From Nipponacmea schrenckii (Eukaryota; Mollusca; Gastropoda; Lottiidae), in the NCBI GenBank assembly GCA_030562195.1, contig CM060199.1:20976338-21040337 (forward strand): a DNA stretch of 64,000 nucleotides, written 5' to 3'. Numbering within the stretch: the first letter of the stretch is position 1; each line of letters begins with the position of its first letter. The notes under the pieces are model-generated. The model was not told where the DNA came from, did no database searches, and saw nothing but the letters and a program-made list of their open reading frames with translations. Both the position numbers and the translations under genes were made by a program. This document shows positions 53,801 to 64,000 of the stretch, in pieces.

Positions 53801-56800
53801 TTTGTTGCCAATACTAGATCAGTTTGTTGCCAATACCAGATCAGTTTTGTTGCCAATACTAGATCAGTTTTGCTGCCAATACTAGATCAGTTTGTTGCCA
53901 ATACTAGATCAGTTTACTGCCAATTCTAGATCAGTTTGTTGCCAATACTAGATCAGGTTGTTGCCAATACTAGATCTGTTTGAGGCCAATGCTAGATCAA
54001 TTTGGTTCTGATACCAAATCAGTTTAAGTTGTTGATACTATACTAGTTTGTTTTCTGATACCAGATAAGTTTACTGCCAATTCTAGATCAATACTAGAAA
54101 ATTTACATATCATTCAAGAAGAAAAGTCAAGTTTGCTGCCTTAAATAATTTGAGTTACTTCCCTGAATTGAGGTTTCCTATGCATTCAAACTGACTCAAC
54201 TATTTCATCTTTTTATACGCCCACATGAAATGGGGGGCGTATATTGTCGTCACCCACATCCGTCCGTCCGTCCATCCGTCCGTCCGTCCGTCCACAATTG
54301 CTCGTAAACACTCTACACGGTGTAATTCTTGACGGATTTAGATGAAACTTAATATGAGTGTTTATGATCACGCAAGGATGAACCCTATTGAAAATCAGCG
54401 AAATCGGAAAAAAATTAGTATGAGTTCGGGCCCTTGTTCTTGAATGGCTCGTAAACACTCTACAACGTGCAATTCTTGACCGATTTTGATGAAACTTGGT
54501 TTGAGAGTATGTTATAACTTAAGGATAAACCCTATCGAAAATCAGCGAAATCGAAAAACATTTAGTATGAGTTATTGCCCTTGTTCTTGAAAACGCGTTC
54601 AATTTTAGCTTGTAAACACTCTAGAAAGAACAATTCTTAATGGATTTTAATGAAACTTGGCCTGAGTATTTGTTATCACCCAAGGATGAAGCCTATTGAA
54701 AACCAGTCAAATCGAAAAAAATTTATATCAGTTATTGCCCTTGTTTTTGAAAACGCGTTCAATTTTTAGCTTGTAAACACTCTACAAAGCACTTTTATTG
54801 ACCGATTTTGACGAAACTTGCTGAAATTGTTTAATATCACCCAAGAATGAACCCTTTTGAAAATAGCACATATCGAAATATATTTAATAGGAATTATTGC
54901 CCTTGTTCTATAAAATGTGTTGGATTTTTGCCTTGTAAACACTCTACAAGTCACAATTCTTGAGCGATTTTGACATAACTTGGCATGAGTATTTGTAATC
55001 ACCTAAGGATGAACTCTATTGAAATTCAGTTAAATCGAAAAATATTTAGTATCAGTTATTGCCCTTGTGTTTGAAAACGCGTTCAATTTTAGCTTGTAAG
55101 CACTCTAGAAAGAACAATTCTTAATGGATTTTGATAAAACTTGGCTTGAGTATTTGTTTTTACCCAAGGATGAACCTTGTTGAAAATCAAATAAATCGAA
55201 ATATATTTAGTGTCAGTTATTGCCCTTGTGTTTGAAAACGGGTTTAACTTTTTGGCTAATAAACACTCTAGAAGGTACAATTCATGACCAATGTTGACAA
55301 AACTCACTGAAATTGTTTGATATCGCAAGGGATGAGCCCTATTGAAAATTAAAAATATATCTAATATGAATTATTGCCACGTTCGATTTTTGTCTCGTAA
55401 ACACTCTACATGGCACAATTCTTGACCGATTTCGATGAAACTTGGTGTGAGAGTGTGTTATAACTCAGGGATGAACCCTATTGAAAATCAGCGAAATCGA
55501 AAAATTTTTCAGTATGAGTTACTGCTCTTGTTCTTGAAAACGCGTTTTTAATGGATTTTGATGGATTTTTAACTTGGCTGGAGTATTTGTTGTCTCCCAA
55601 GGATGAACCCTATTGAAAATCGAAAAATATTTAGTACAAGTTATTGACCTTGTTTTTGAAAACGCGTTCAATTAAACTCGTAAACACTCTAGAAAGAACA
55701 ATTTTGAATGGATTTTGATGAAACTTGGATTTAGTATTTGTTTTCTCACAAGGATAAACCCTATTGAAAATCAGATAAATCGAAAAATATTATCAGTTAT
55801 TGCGCCTGTTTTCAAAAACGCTTTCAACTTTAAACATTCCTTTTTGACAAAACTCGCTGAAATGGTTTAATATCAACCAAGGATGAGCCTTATTAAGAAT
55901 TAAAAATATCAAAATATTATTAAGGGTGAACCCTATTGCAAATCATAAAAATACCCAAAAATATTTAATGAGTTGTTATTAGGTACAATTCTTGACAGTT
56001 TTTAATGAAACTAGACACCCTAGAAAAAAATAGGTTGGTAGGTTGAATAATTCATTCCACTTATTGTAACCTTACTGAAAAGTTTTTATTTGAAATAAAT
56101 GCTGCCAGTGGGCGTATATTACCTTGCCTGGCAAGCTATCTTTTTGAAATGCGCATATTATAATGTCTTTCAACAGTGTTTATTTGATTTTAATGATACA
56201 GTATAATTATGTTAAATGTGGTTTCAATTGTCAATAGACTGGACAAGTGCGATTATTGGTATGATTTGACAAAAATCGCCAACTGCCCTTGACATATTGA
56301 AAATTTTTCCATGGAAGTGAAAATTTACAAAGCAGAATTTCAATAAAAGTTTGAAACCTTTATTTGACTTAAAATAGAATAAGCATTGGTTTGCTGAATG
56401 GAATGCTTGAAACAATGAAGAATTGACTATACTATTGTCTAATATCATCAAGAAGTCTTAAATGGTTACCACACCCTATTCTGCACGCATCACATTCCAA
56501 TTTTGATAAAAATATTTTGAAGTACTGTAGACAATAACAATATATATAAAGTTGAATTATATGTAACTATAGAGATATTGATTGATATAATAGTTGATAT
56601 TGATTAGTAGGTAGTCACCGCATTCCGATCTCCTTACATCACTCTACCTGATTCATATACAGTCGTCGTATGTGTTTCAAATTTTAAATTAGTTCATTAG
56701 TTTGAATTTTAACGACTTATCTACATCATGTGTGTTACACAGGTAAAAATTTATTTCTTTGTGATTCTTATTTCAATATTTATGAAAATTTACCAACTTT

Positions 56801-59800
56801 GGCATGATTTTGAATATATAGCCTAAATAATATAGTAATATTTTTATTTCATAAGAATTTTTTTTTTTAATTTGAACAGAAGTTGTGTCTTTTCCATTAC
56901 AAAATCTGAAATAATGCTAATAACCTGTGTTAACATGGGTCAAGTTTTATGTAAGAAACGTGTATTTTATTGAAATGTTTGAATATTTGAATTGTGTTAT
57001 TACTGAACATTTCATAGAATTTCATATCCAATGTGTCACCCAGGTAAATGTTGGATATTTTGAAATAAATTGGATTAATTATTAAATTTTTCGTGTAGAA
57101 AATTTAATAAGATTTTGCATCTTGGCAACATGAAGGTCATTGTCTCTATTAGGTAAAACATTTTAAATTTTGTTTTGTCGAGAAAATCTGACAGAAACAT
57201 TTTGGATATATCGATAACAAAAATTCTTCTTTTTTTGCCGACTATCAGAATTGAAATTTGTTCAGCCATCTTTGATTTTGGGTTTCAATTTTTGAATAAT
57301 GGCATATTTAAGGCTAGATTTCAATTAGTCAAGGCACGTATATCCACTTAAATCCTCTAATTTATTTGCGTATCCAATACAGATAATTCAAATATACTAC
57401 CATCCTGATTAGATTTATAAAATGAGAATGTAGAACGCGCCATGTGAATAATCAATAAAGGGTGGAGCCCATGGAGATATACTTTATAGTACACAGTCAG
57501 ACGACATATTTATTCTGATGTTGGTTTTGTTGTTCAGTCATTAATTTCACTCAATCATTTATCCATTCTTTATTTAGATATTGTCAAATTCTGTTTCCAT
57601 TTTATAGTTGATATGTTGTAACAAAGCATTTTATTATTCTGTTATAATAACATTTTTACTAATGTTTGTCCCCTGTAAGTAATTGATGCTTGAAAAACAT
57701 GAACATATCCTGGATACGTAGATTTTGGTCATTTTTGCTGCATTGGGCCGGTTTTTGTCTCGAATTCATACAATGTGATATAAGAATATATAGGCCCATA
57801 TAATGAAAGTCATTTGTATAGATGGCCTCTTATTAACTTAAGAAGAAATTTCCCCCATTGCACACTGCATAGCATTGCAAGGTTTAGTCCAATCAGGTGC
57901 AGTAAAGTAGGACGTAAAATTCCTTTCATTTCATTCAGATATAGGTGACTGACTAAATTGCTGCTCATAAAATTTTACCCAGTACCTAGCCAAGTTCAAC
58001 TATATGTCTCAACAAGTCATTATTTAAGCCCGAGCTTCGTTCTTGCAAATATATAATCTTACTTTGAAGGGAAAAGTAACCTGAACTGCTGCTTGATTTT
58101 TTTTTCTAGACTGCTAAATGACTAATTTAGATGACAATTTATACAAACAGGATGTGATTGGTCGATATTGGTAGTTACTATAAATAACAGCCTATCAGAT
58201 CAATGCCAATCAAAAATATGCTTGATGAGACATACACGTATAACTATTTATCAGTAACTGTCTATCAGCCTTAGGGGTTTGTAATTGTATTGCCTAATCA
58301 TTACAGCTAAAACTATTAAATTAAATTCAGTCATTAATCAATTTTCTTCTTTGATTTAATCTTCATAATATTGGTGACAAATACTCTTCATTTGACTTTA
58401 TTAGGTCTAATTTATTTTGTTGATATACTAAGTCTAAATATAAATTCTAGAACACTAGATACTTAGTTATTTTGTTGATATACTTAGGCTAAATATAACT
58501 TCTAGAACACTAGAAACTTAGTTATTTTATTTTGTTAATTCTAAATAAATATAATTTCTAGAACACTTGATAGTAAGTTATTTTTTTAATATACATGTAC
58601 TAAGTCTAAATATAAATCCTAGAATGCTAGACACTAATTTATTTTGTCAATATAAATGCATTTTGAGCTCTTTCTAAACTTCTTTTTGAATATATATATT
58701 ATATGCTTTACCCTGAAAGCTTTTCTTAAAAGCCTATACACAAAAAAAAAAAAAAAAAAAAAAGAGGAACAGCAAATTTAAAATACATACAAAAATAAAG
58801 AAAAATTTAGGATAGCATCTTTAAACATGTATGTCAATTATGTGTGTGGAAATGTTTCTTTCAGCTACATATTCCAATTCTAATATTCAAAAAATAAAGA
58901 GATAAGTTTTCTTTTTCTATATGGGAGGCCAGCTTTAACTTACTATCTTCTTATATTATTAAAGCTATTACTTAAAAAACAAAGAGATAGTTTTCTATTT
59001 CTCTGTAGGAGGGCCACTTTAAGAATACTGATTCTTTTTACTAATCTGAGTATTATCTGGTATGTTAATTAATTGTTTAAGGAAAGATCTGGGAGAGGTG
59101 TGAGAGTTAATGATAGGCATTCTTATTTTTATTAAAAGGGGTTAACAGAAAGACATGTTGAAACATGCAACAATCATAATGAGAATCCAATCCTTCATGA
59201 TGGACCACCAAACTACATTCTACCAGCCACTACTCTCAACAAACCAGTCATGTTTTTTGCTGGGTTTGAGGATGCAAAAAAGGTTACTGAACCTGAAGAA
59301 GACGCAGAAGAACCGGTTGTGGAAAATAGAATCATCTCCACCACCGTGTCCACCAATTTCTTTGTACCCTTTGATACTAATGATGATAATGAAGATGAGT
59401 TTATATCTAGTCAAGCACGGAAACCAAGAATTCCTGGCAATGAGTCCACTAATGAATATGATATTTATTTAAAGCAAGAAGGGTCAGCAAATGTCACTGG
59501 ATTATCACATATTCATGGAAAAGTTAAAATTGAAGGTAAGCATTACTATATTCTTTCAATCATTAGATTTATTTGATGAAGAGTAGGACGTAAAACTCCA
59601 TTCATTACATTTTATAGATTTATTTGATATATGTTAATATTGATATTTAATTTATTGCTAGTGATGTCAAGCTGTTACAGATGCCTTATTACATTAGTAT
59701 TTTGATGGCATTGTCTTTCTTAAATTTCAGAAATAGTCTACAAAGCTTACCTTTGAAATTTGAGCTTTCAAATCCACGTGTATCCATAATTATCCGTGTT

Positions 59801-60908
59801 TGAAAAACCATTATGCCTTAAGATATCACGAACGTCCCGCCATATTGGAAAACGGTTCGTCTTGATAATCAAAGAGTTATCCTTCCCGTTGTGCAATAGC
59901 GGTCATCTATATAAATAGATTACAACGCATTTTCAATTGTAGACTTTGTCAACAGGACACACAATTTTCAGACTGACTGGAGACCAGCCGCGTACAGCAC
60001 CGGAAAAAAAATGAAAAGTGAAATTTTTTGTTTGAGGTATATTTCAAGGTATTTTGCGATTTTCTTAGAGCTTGAGTATTTCTGAGGACTGTTTAAATGT
60101 AACAAAGGCCCAAAACGACCCCTTAAAATCAAGCCTGGGCCCCTTTAATCTCTCCCGAGTGTAAAGCACAGCTCCACTTTAAACAGACCAAGTAGTTGAC
60201 AAAGATCCAACCTTAGATCTAACAGATTTTAAAAAATTGAATGAGATACTCATTTTGTCTTTAACAAAGTTGTTCTTGAAATGGTATTGCTTCTTTAGTG
60301 GTATTGCTTACTATCATTGACATGAGGAATCTGACTCATGTTCAGTGGCATTGCCTCTTTATTTAGATTAATATTTGTTTAAGGTGTTAAAGGATCTTTA
60401 AATAAATTAACAATTAAAAATGATGTTATTGTGGCACTGCCAACTGATTAAAAAGTTGGTGCTAAATAGATAGCATCTTTCAGAAGATAATTATTGAAAT
60501 TGTTCAGTGGCAATGCTTCTTTAATAGTCAACTCCCTGTGTCTACAAATAAAATATAAGAAATGAGGATGCTTAGTTTCAATGCATCTTTAAATTTGAAA
60601 ATAATTGGTGATGAAGATGCTGATTAGCCAAGTAGTAAATAATGAATTTAAGTAACATTGCAAGTATTTAAGCTGGTAGTAATATCTTAACTGGAATTCC
60701 AACTTTAAACAGATTTGATAGGTTATGAAGATGGCATTGCATCTTTAAGCTGGTTATAAGAAGTTAATGAAGATGTCAATCGTGTCTGAGCATGCTCACT
60801 AATCTAACTTCCTGTGAACTATAATTACAGGGGAAGAGTATGGTACAGCAGGTACTAATAATGATGATGGTATATTGGTAAATTACAATAATGTTAATGA
60901 TATACAAG
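50835..60908 (+). CDS. CEP170: CEP170, candidate downstream exons (gene continues past window)
   Basis: Candidate exons 50835-50944, 59139-59535 and 60831-60908. Each has AG/GT borders, and they join in one frame with exon 4: the first is open only if entered in phase 1, and the following junctions are phases 0 and 1. The coding content is polar and low complexity (YHIEQGSNGNQ; then GLTERHVETCNNHNENP and an acidic EPEEDAEEPVVENR region; then GEEYGTAGTNNDD), as expected of the disordered middle of CEP170. I cannot match these residues to a specific vertebrate segment, so membership rests on frame, strand and position. The last donor is at 60909, and no terminal exon was found in the window. 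Confidence 0.55.
51355..54090 (+). repeat. 22-bp satellite array, interrupted by an 830-bp segment
   Basis: The unit is AGTTTGTTGCCAATACTAGATC with common variants (GATGCC, ACTGCC, TTGATC, extra T). There are about 10 degenerate units at 51355-51630 and about 70 well-kept units at 52465-54090. The intervening 51631-52464 has no unit copies. Entirely within a CEP170 intron. Confidence 0.95.
51846..52300. mobile_element. Putative inverted-repeat element inside the satellite
   Basis: TGTAAGGCTA at 51879-51888 is inverted at 52283-52292 (TAGCCTTACA), with CACTGT-type words outside each arm. A perfect 24-bp palindrome centred on GCGATCGC occupies 51907-51930, and related CGCATTAATTTGT words recur near 52255. 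It could be a MITE that split the satellite. Confidence 0.45.
54212..56135 (+). mobile_element. Pearl-like / Helitron2-associated element with 145-165-bp core repeats
   Basis: The left end TTTATACGCCCACATGAAAT is inverted near the right end as GTGGGCGTATA (56108-56118), followed by the perfect hairpin CTTGCC-T-GGCAAG and CTATC. The core carries about nine tandem repeats, each with a version of CGTAAACACTCTAGAAAGAA, TTTTGATGAAACTTGG, GGATGAACCCTATTGAAAAT and TTATTGCCCTTGTTCTTGAA. A tandem core between short ends is the plan of bivalve pearl elements. No transposase frame. Confidence 0.6.
56136..57847 (+). other. CEP170 intron, nothing recognised
   Basis: AT-rich sequence with no shared repeat, exon-like frame or RNA gene recognised. 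Confidence 0.35.
57848..57930 (+). mobile_element. SINE family 3 tail fragment
   Basis: Contains CCCCCATTGCACACTGCATA and GTGCAGTAAAGTAGGACGTA, matching the tail of the element at 48889-49235. Confidence 0.55.
58400..58650 (+). repeat. About 57-bp tandem repeat, four to five units
   Basis: Units of the type CTAAGTCTAAATATAAATTC, then TAGAACACTAGATACTTAGT and TATTTTGTTGATATA. Intronic in CEP170. A 22-bp poly-A run follows at about 58743. Confidence 0.75.
59575..59610 (+). mobile_element. SINE family 3 3' tail remnant next to a CEP170 exon
   Basis: GAAGAGTAGGACGTAAAACT CC-type tail beginning about 40 bp after the exon ending at 59535. No head or body present. Confidence 0.45.
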
Positions 60909-62409
60909 GTAAGTTTAAAAATATACCATTCTCTTGTTTATACTCCCAAAATAGCTGCCTTACATACATGCAATATATATCAATTTCTTTTTAATACCAG
61001 TTTAACCCATATTGATGACCTTCTATACTATAAGTTTTATAATCAAATCCATACTCTTTATACTGTGAATCTTTGAAGCATGTTAAAAAAATTATTTTAG
61101 GTGACATCTTACAAAGAGCAAATTATAATGTTTCTCACCTTACTTCAAGTGTCCAAAACCTGATAAGTGACTTAATTTCTGTATCTCTATTTTAAAGTTG
61201 GATTATTCCAGCTTAGTGTTTTAACTGATCCTGTTCCGAAATGTCTAAATACCTTTCAAGTTGTAGGGAAAGTATAAGCTTGTTGAGAGATTTAGAAAAT
61301 AATGAAAAATAGATTTAAAACAACAGTGTTCTAATCCTTTCTTGGATTAGAGCAGATACCAAGCTAACTCTCAAAAACACTGGTTGTATCACCAGACATT
61401 TTGTTGTAGGCCTTTATATTTTTGATTAAGAGATGCTTAATTGCTAAGCAGACAACAATCTTAATTGCTACCATTCCAATTTACTGCTAAGAAAAAAAAA
61501 GCATAAAGCACTGGCCAAGGTTGTACTTTTGTGGATAGAATGTGATGCGAAGAAAGTCTGATATATTGTCTAGTAGATTATAGTTGAAAGTTCATTGCTA
61601 TTATAGATAGTAGTGTAAAACTATAATAACATACCAATGTGAACTAGGTAGACTAGAGATCTATACTAGTAGGGTAGTTAGATACATGTATATTGTTTAA
61701 AGAGACAATCTATTATGTAGGTACATTATATTGTTGGTATATAACCTTGAGGCTTTTACATAGATAATAAACAACAGATGTGTACATCTTTAAGGAACAT
61801 GTAGGATGAATAGATGGGACCCTGGTTCACTTTATCCAGTCCAGCATAAAAAGAATTTTGAAAAATTGTTAGATTTTGCTCCTTGACAATGATATCAACG
61901 AATATCACGAAATTTTCAAAATAGTCCATAAATTTACATAACACCATTTAGTAATTATTTCCATCTGTTTTATTTCAGAAGGATTTTAAGAACTTTGTGC
62001 ACATAATGATTAATTTTAACTTTTCCATAAAATCAAGGTTTTGAGTTGTATATCAAATTCAACACATAATTTGCACTGAAATTTGTTTAATTTGGTTATT
62101 ATTCAATATTCATTCACATTATGATGATTAAAGATGCTCTCTCTGCAGTATAGTATAGGCCTACAATGTTTGCACAACTATACTTATACATACATTTCTT
62201 GACTATCATTCTTTAAACAGTAGCCTAACTAGGCTGGTAATGACATATGATCAGATAACCTAACACAGTTATCATTGTAAATTTAGGTTTATTAAGATCA
62301 AGGTAAATACCTTACATTCTATATACATGTTTGAAGGTTTATTAGGTTTTAATTCTTAATATATAAAAAATACTCAGTTAAACTCTAAACAGTTTCAAAA
62401 CATTTACAA
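60909..62409 (+). other. CEP170 intron after the last seen exon, nothing recognised
   Basis: No further splice-bordered coding segment was found. The gene must continue beyond the window, because no in-frame stop-bearing exon is present. Confidence 0.4.
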
Positions 62410-62677
62410 TTTAAGGGATAATAGGTCTAAGAATGAGCATAAAATTTGAAAATTTTAAACTTGGCTAATAAGAGCTCTATTCATCAGTAAATATATCTGC
62501 TTCCATAAATTACATACATGAATAAGTATCCAGAAAACTAAGTAATTAAGTTTTCCAGTTTTTAAGGGATTCTGTTACTTTATGACACCAGGTAAGTTCA
62601 CTGATAAATATATACTCATATTGATCATTCTTGAGAACTGAAATTTTATGTTCATGCTAAGACGCAGTATCCCTTTA
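62410..62677 (+). mobile_element. MITE family M1, copy G
   Basis: The best-kept ends: TTTAAGGGATAATAGGTCTA on the left and GCTAAGACGCAGTATCCCTT on the right, with ATAAAATTT / AAATTTTAT arms. The centre is slightly shortened relative to copies D and E. Confidence 0.8.
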
Positions 62678-63084
62678 AATTGTGAGCAATTGCATTTCAT
62701 TGAATGAATTTTTTGGCAATTTTTCATAGTTTTTGGTTGTTTAGTGAATTTAGTAAATAATAAACACCTTAATAAGAATTAATTATATATGCCAACGATT
62801 GACTTTTGTGGACCTTTTTTTTTTGTAATTTAGAGAGTATAATTGATATAATAGAATCTTATTGATTTTATACTATAATAACTTTCATATCACAAGCACT
62901 AAAAAATTCTAATAAAAATTAAGAACATAACAGTTCAAGACATTTTACATAACATGATAATTTTTTTAATATAATTAATTATCATTATTTTGTTTAAAGG
63001 ATGATAATATTAAAATAAGTATTAACATAACTCTTAATGCCTAGAAATGAATCTTGTGTGAATTTACACAAATGAATTCTCTAT

Positions 63085-64000
63085 TCTAAGAAATGAAAAT
63101 TATAAAATGAATTCTCATTGCCTATGAAATGGGAGTTATCAAATTATTTCTCATTGCCTATGAAATGGGAGTTATCAAATTATTTCTCATTGACTATGAA
63201 ATGGGAGTTATCAAATTATTTCTCATTGACTATGAAATGGTAGTTATAAAATGATTTCTCATTGACTATGAAATGATAATTATAAAATGATTTCTCATTG
63301 ACTATAAATGATTTCTCATTGTCTATGAAATGATAATTATGAAATGGTTTCTCATTGACTATAAATGATTTCTCATTGCCTATGAAATGATAATTATAAA
63401 ATGATTTCTCATTGACTATGAAATGATAATTATAAAATGATTTCTCATTGACTATAAATGATTTCTCATTGCCTATGAAATGATAATTATAAAATGATTT
63501 CTCATTGACTATAAATGATTTCTCATTGACTATGAAATGATAATTATAAAATGATTTCTCATTGACTATGAAATGATAATTATAAAATGATTTCTCATTG
63601 ACTATAAATGATTTCTCATTGCCTATGAAATGATAATTATAAAATGGTTTCTCATTGACTATAAATGATTTCTCATTGACTATGAAATGATAATTATAAA
63701 ATGATTTCTCATTGTCTATGAAATGATAATTATAAAATGATTTCTCATTGACTATAAATGATTTCTCATTGTCTATGAAATGATAATTATAAAATGGTTT
63801 CTCATTGACTATAAATGATTTCTCATTGCCTATGAAATGATAATTATAAAATGATTTCTCATTGACTATGAAATGATAATTATAAAATGATTTCTCATTG
63901 CCTATGAAATGAAAATGAATTCTAAAAGGATAATTATAAAATGAATTCTCATTGCCTATGAAATGATAAATGAAAAGAATGCTCATTGCCTATGAAATGA
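63085..64000. repeat. 36-bp satellite with a 20-bp short form, continuing past the window
   Basis: The long unit is ATTATAAAATGATTTCTCAT plus TGACTATGAAATGATA. A short form, ATGATTTCTCATTGACTATA, lacks the AATGATAATTATAA part. Long and short units alternate in a higher-order pattern of about 56 and 92 bp. The outer units (63110-63240 and 63890 onward) are more diverged. Confidence 0.9.

Noticed and set aside
51355..54090. CRISPR-like array of short repeats
   Set aside because: Units are contiguous without unique spacers and the context is a eukaryotic intron; it is a satellite.
54213..55328. Frames of 78-81 codons on the minus strand in the pearl-like element
   Set aside because: They are similar to each other only because they translate the tandem core repeat; no transposase or capsid-like motif is present.
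63216..63986. 256-codon open frame on the minus strand
   Set aside because: It lies wholly in a 36-bp satellite; the residues repeat every 12 and no start or splice context supports a gene.

Overview
The window is eukaryotic nuclear DNA: AT-rich, with multi-exon genes bounded by GT-AG introns and many dispersed repeats. The protein set and repeat types (tRNA-headed SINEs, short MITEs, Helitron2-like elements, a pearl-like element with tandem core repeats) suggest a lophotrochozoan, most likely a mollusc. That placement is inference; nothing in the window proves the species.

Layout. (1) Positions 3-3253, + strand: last four coding exons of NRDE2, whose 5' part lies outside the window. (2) 3774-4865, - strand: an intronless gene for a divergent protein-kinase-like protein, probably a pseudokinase, tail to tail with NRDE2. 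(3) 5055-15341, + strand: a complete 16-exon SPAST (spastin) gene of 597 codons, divergent from the kinase-like gene across a 189-bp promoter interval. (4) 15342-23546: about 8 kb without a supported gene, holding several MITEs and a SINE. (5) 23547-34342, - strand: a complete 16-exon SDCCAG8 gene of 737 codons. (6) 34821 to beyond the right edge, + strand: CEP170. Its FHA domain is encoded by 36952-48102, and further candidate exons lie at 50835-50944, 59139-59535 and 60831-60908. The remainder of the gene must lie beyond 64000.

SDCCAG8 and CEP170, two centrosome/cilium-base proteins, are head to head with 478 bp between start codons. This is the same arrangement as in humans, so it may be an ancient shared promoter.

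The introns are rich in repeats. There are two copies of a Helitron2-like element (27580-28620 and 40899-45753), the larger carrying a LINE 3' fragment with a 13-bp target duplication. There are seven copies of one palindromic MITE family, a pearl-like element at 54212-56118, a 22-bp satellite spanning 51355-54090, and a 36-bp satellite running off the right edge. An intronic minisatellite at 29583-30085 appears to have been seeded from the edge of an SDCCAG8 exon.

All exon boundaries were worked out by hand from reading frame, splice consensus and remembered family similarity. No alignment or transcript data were available.
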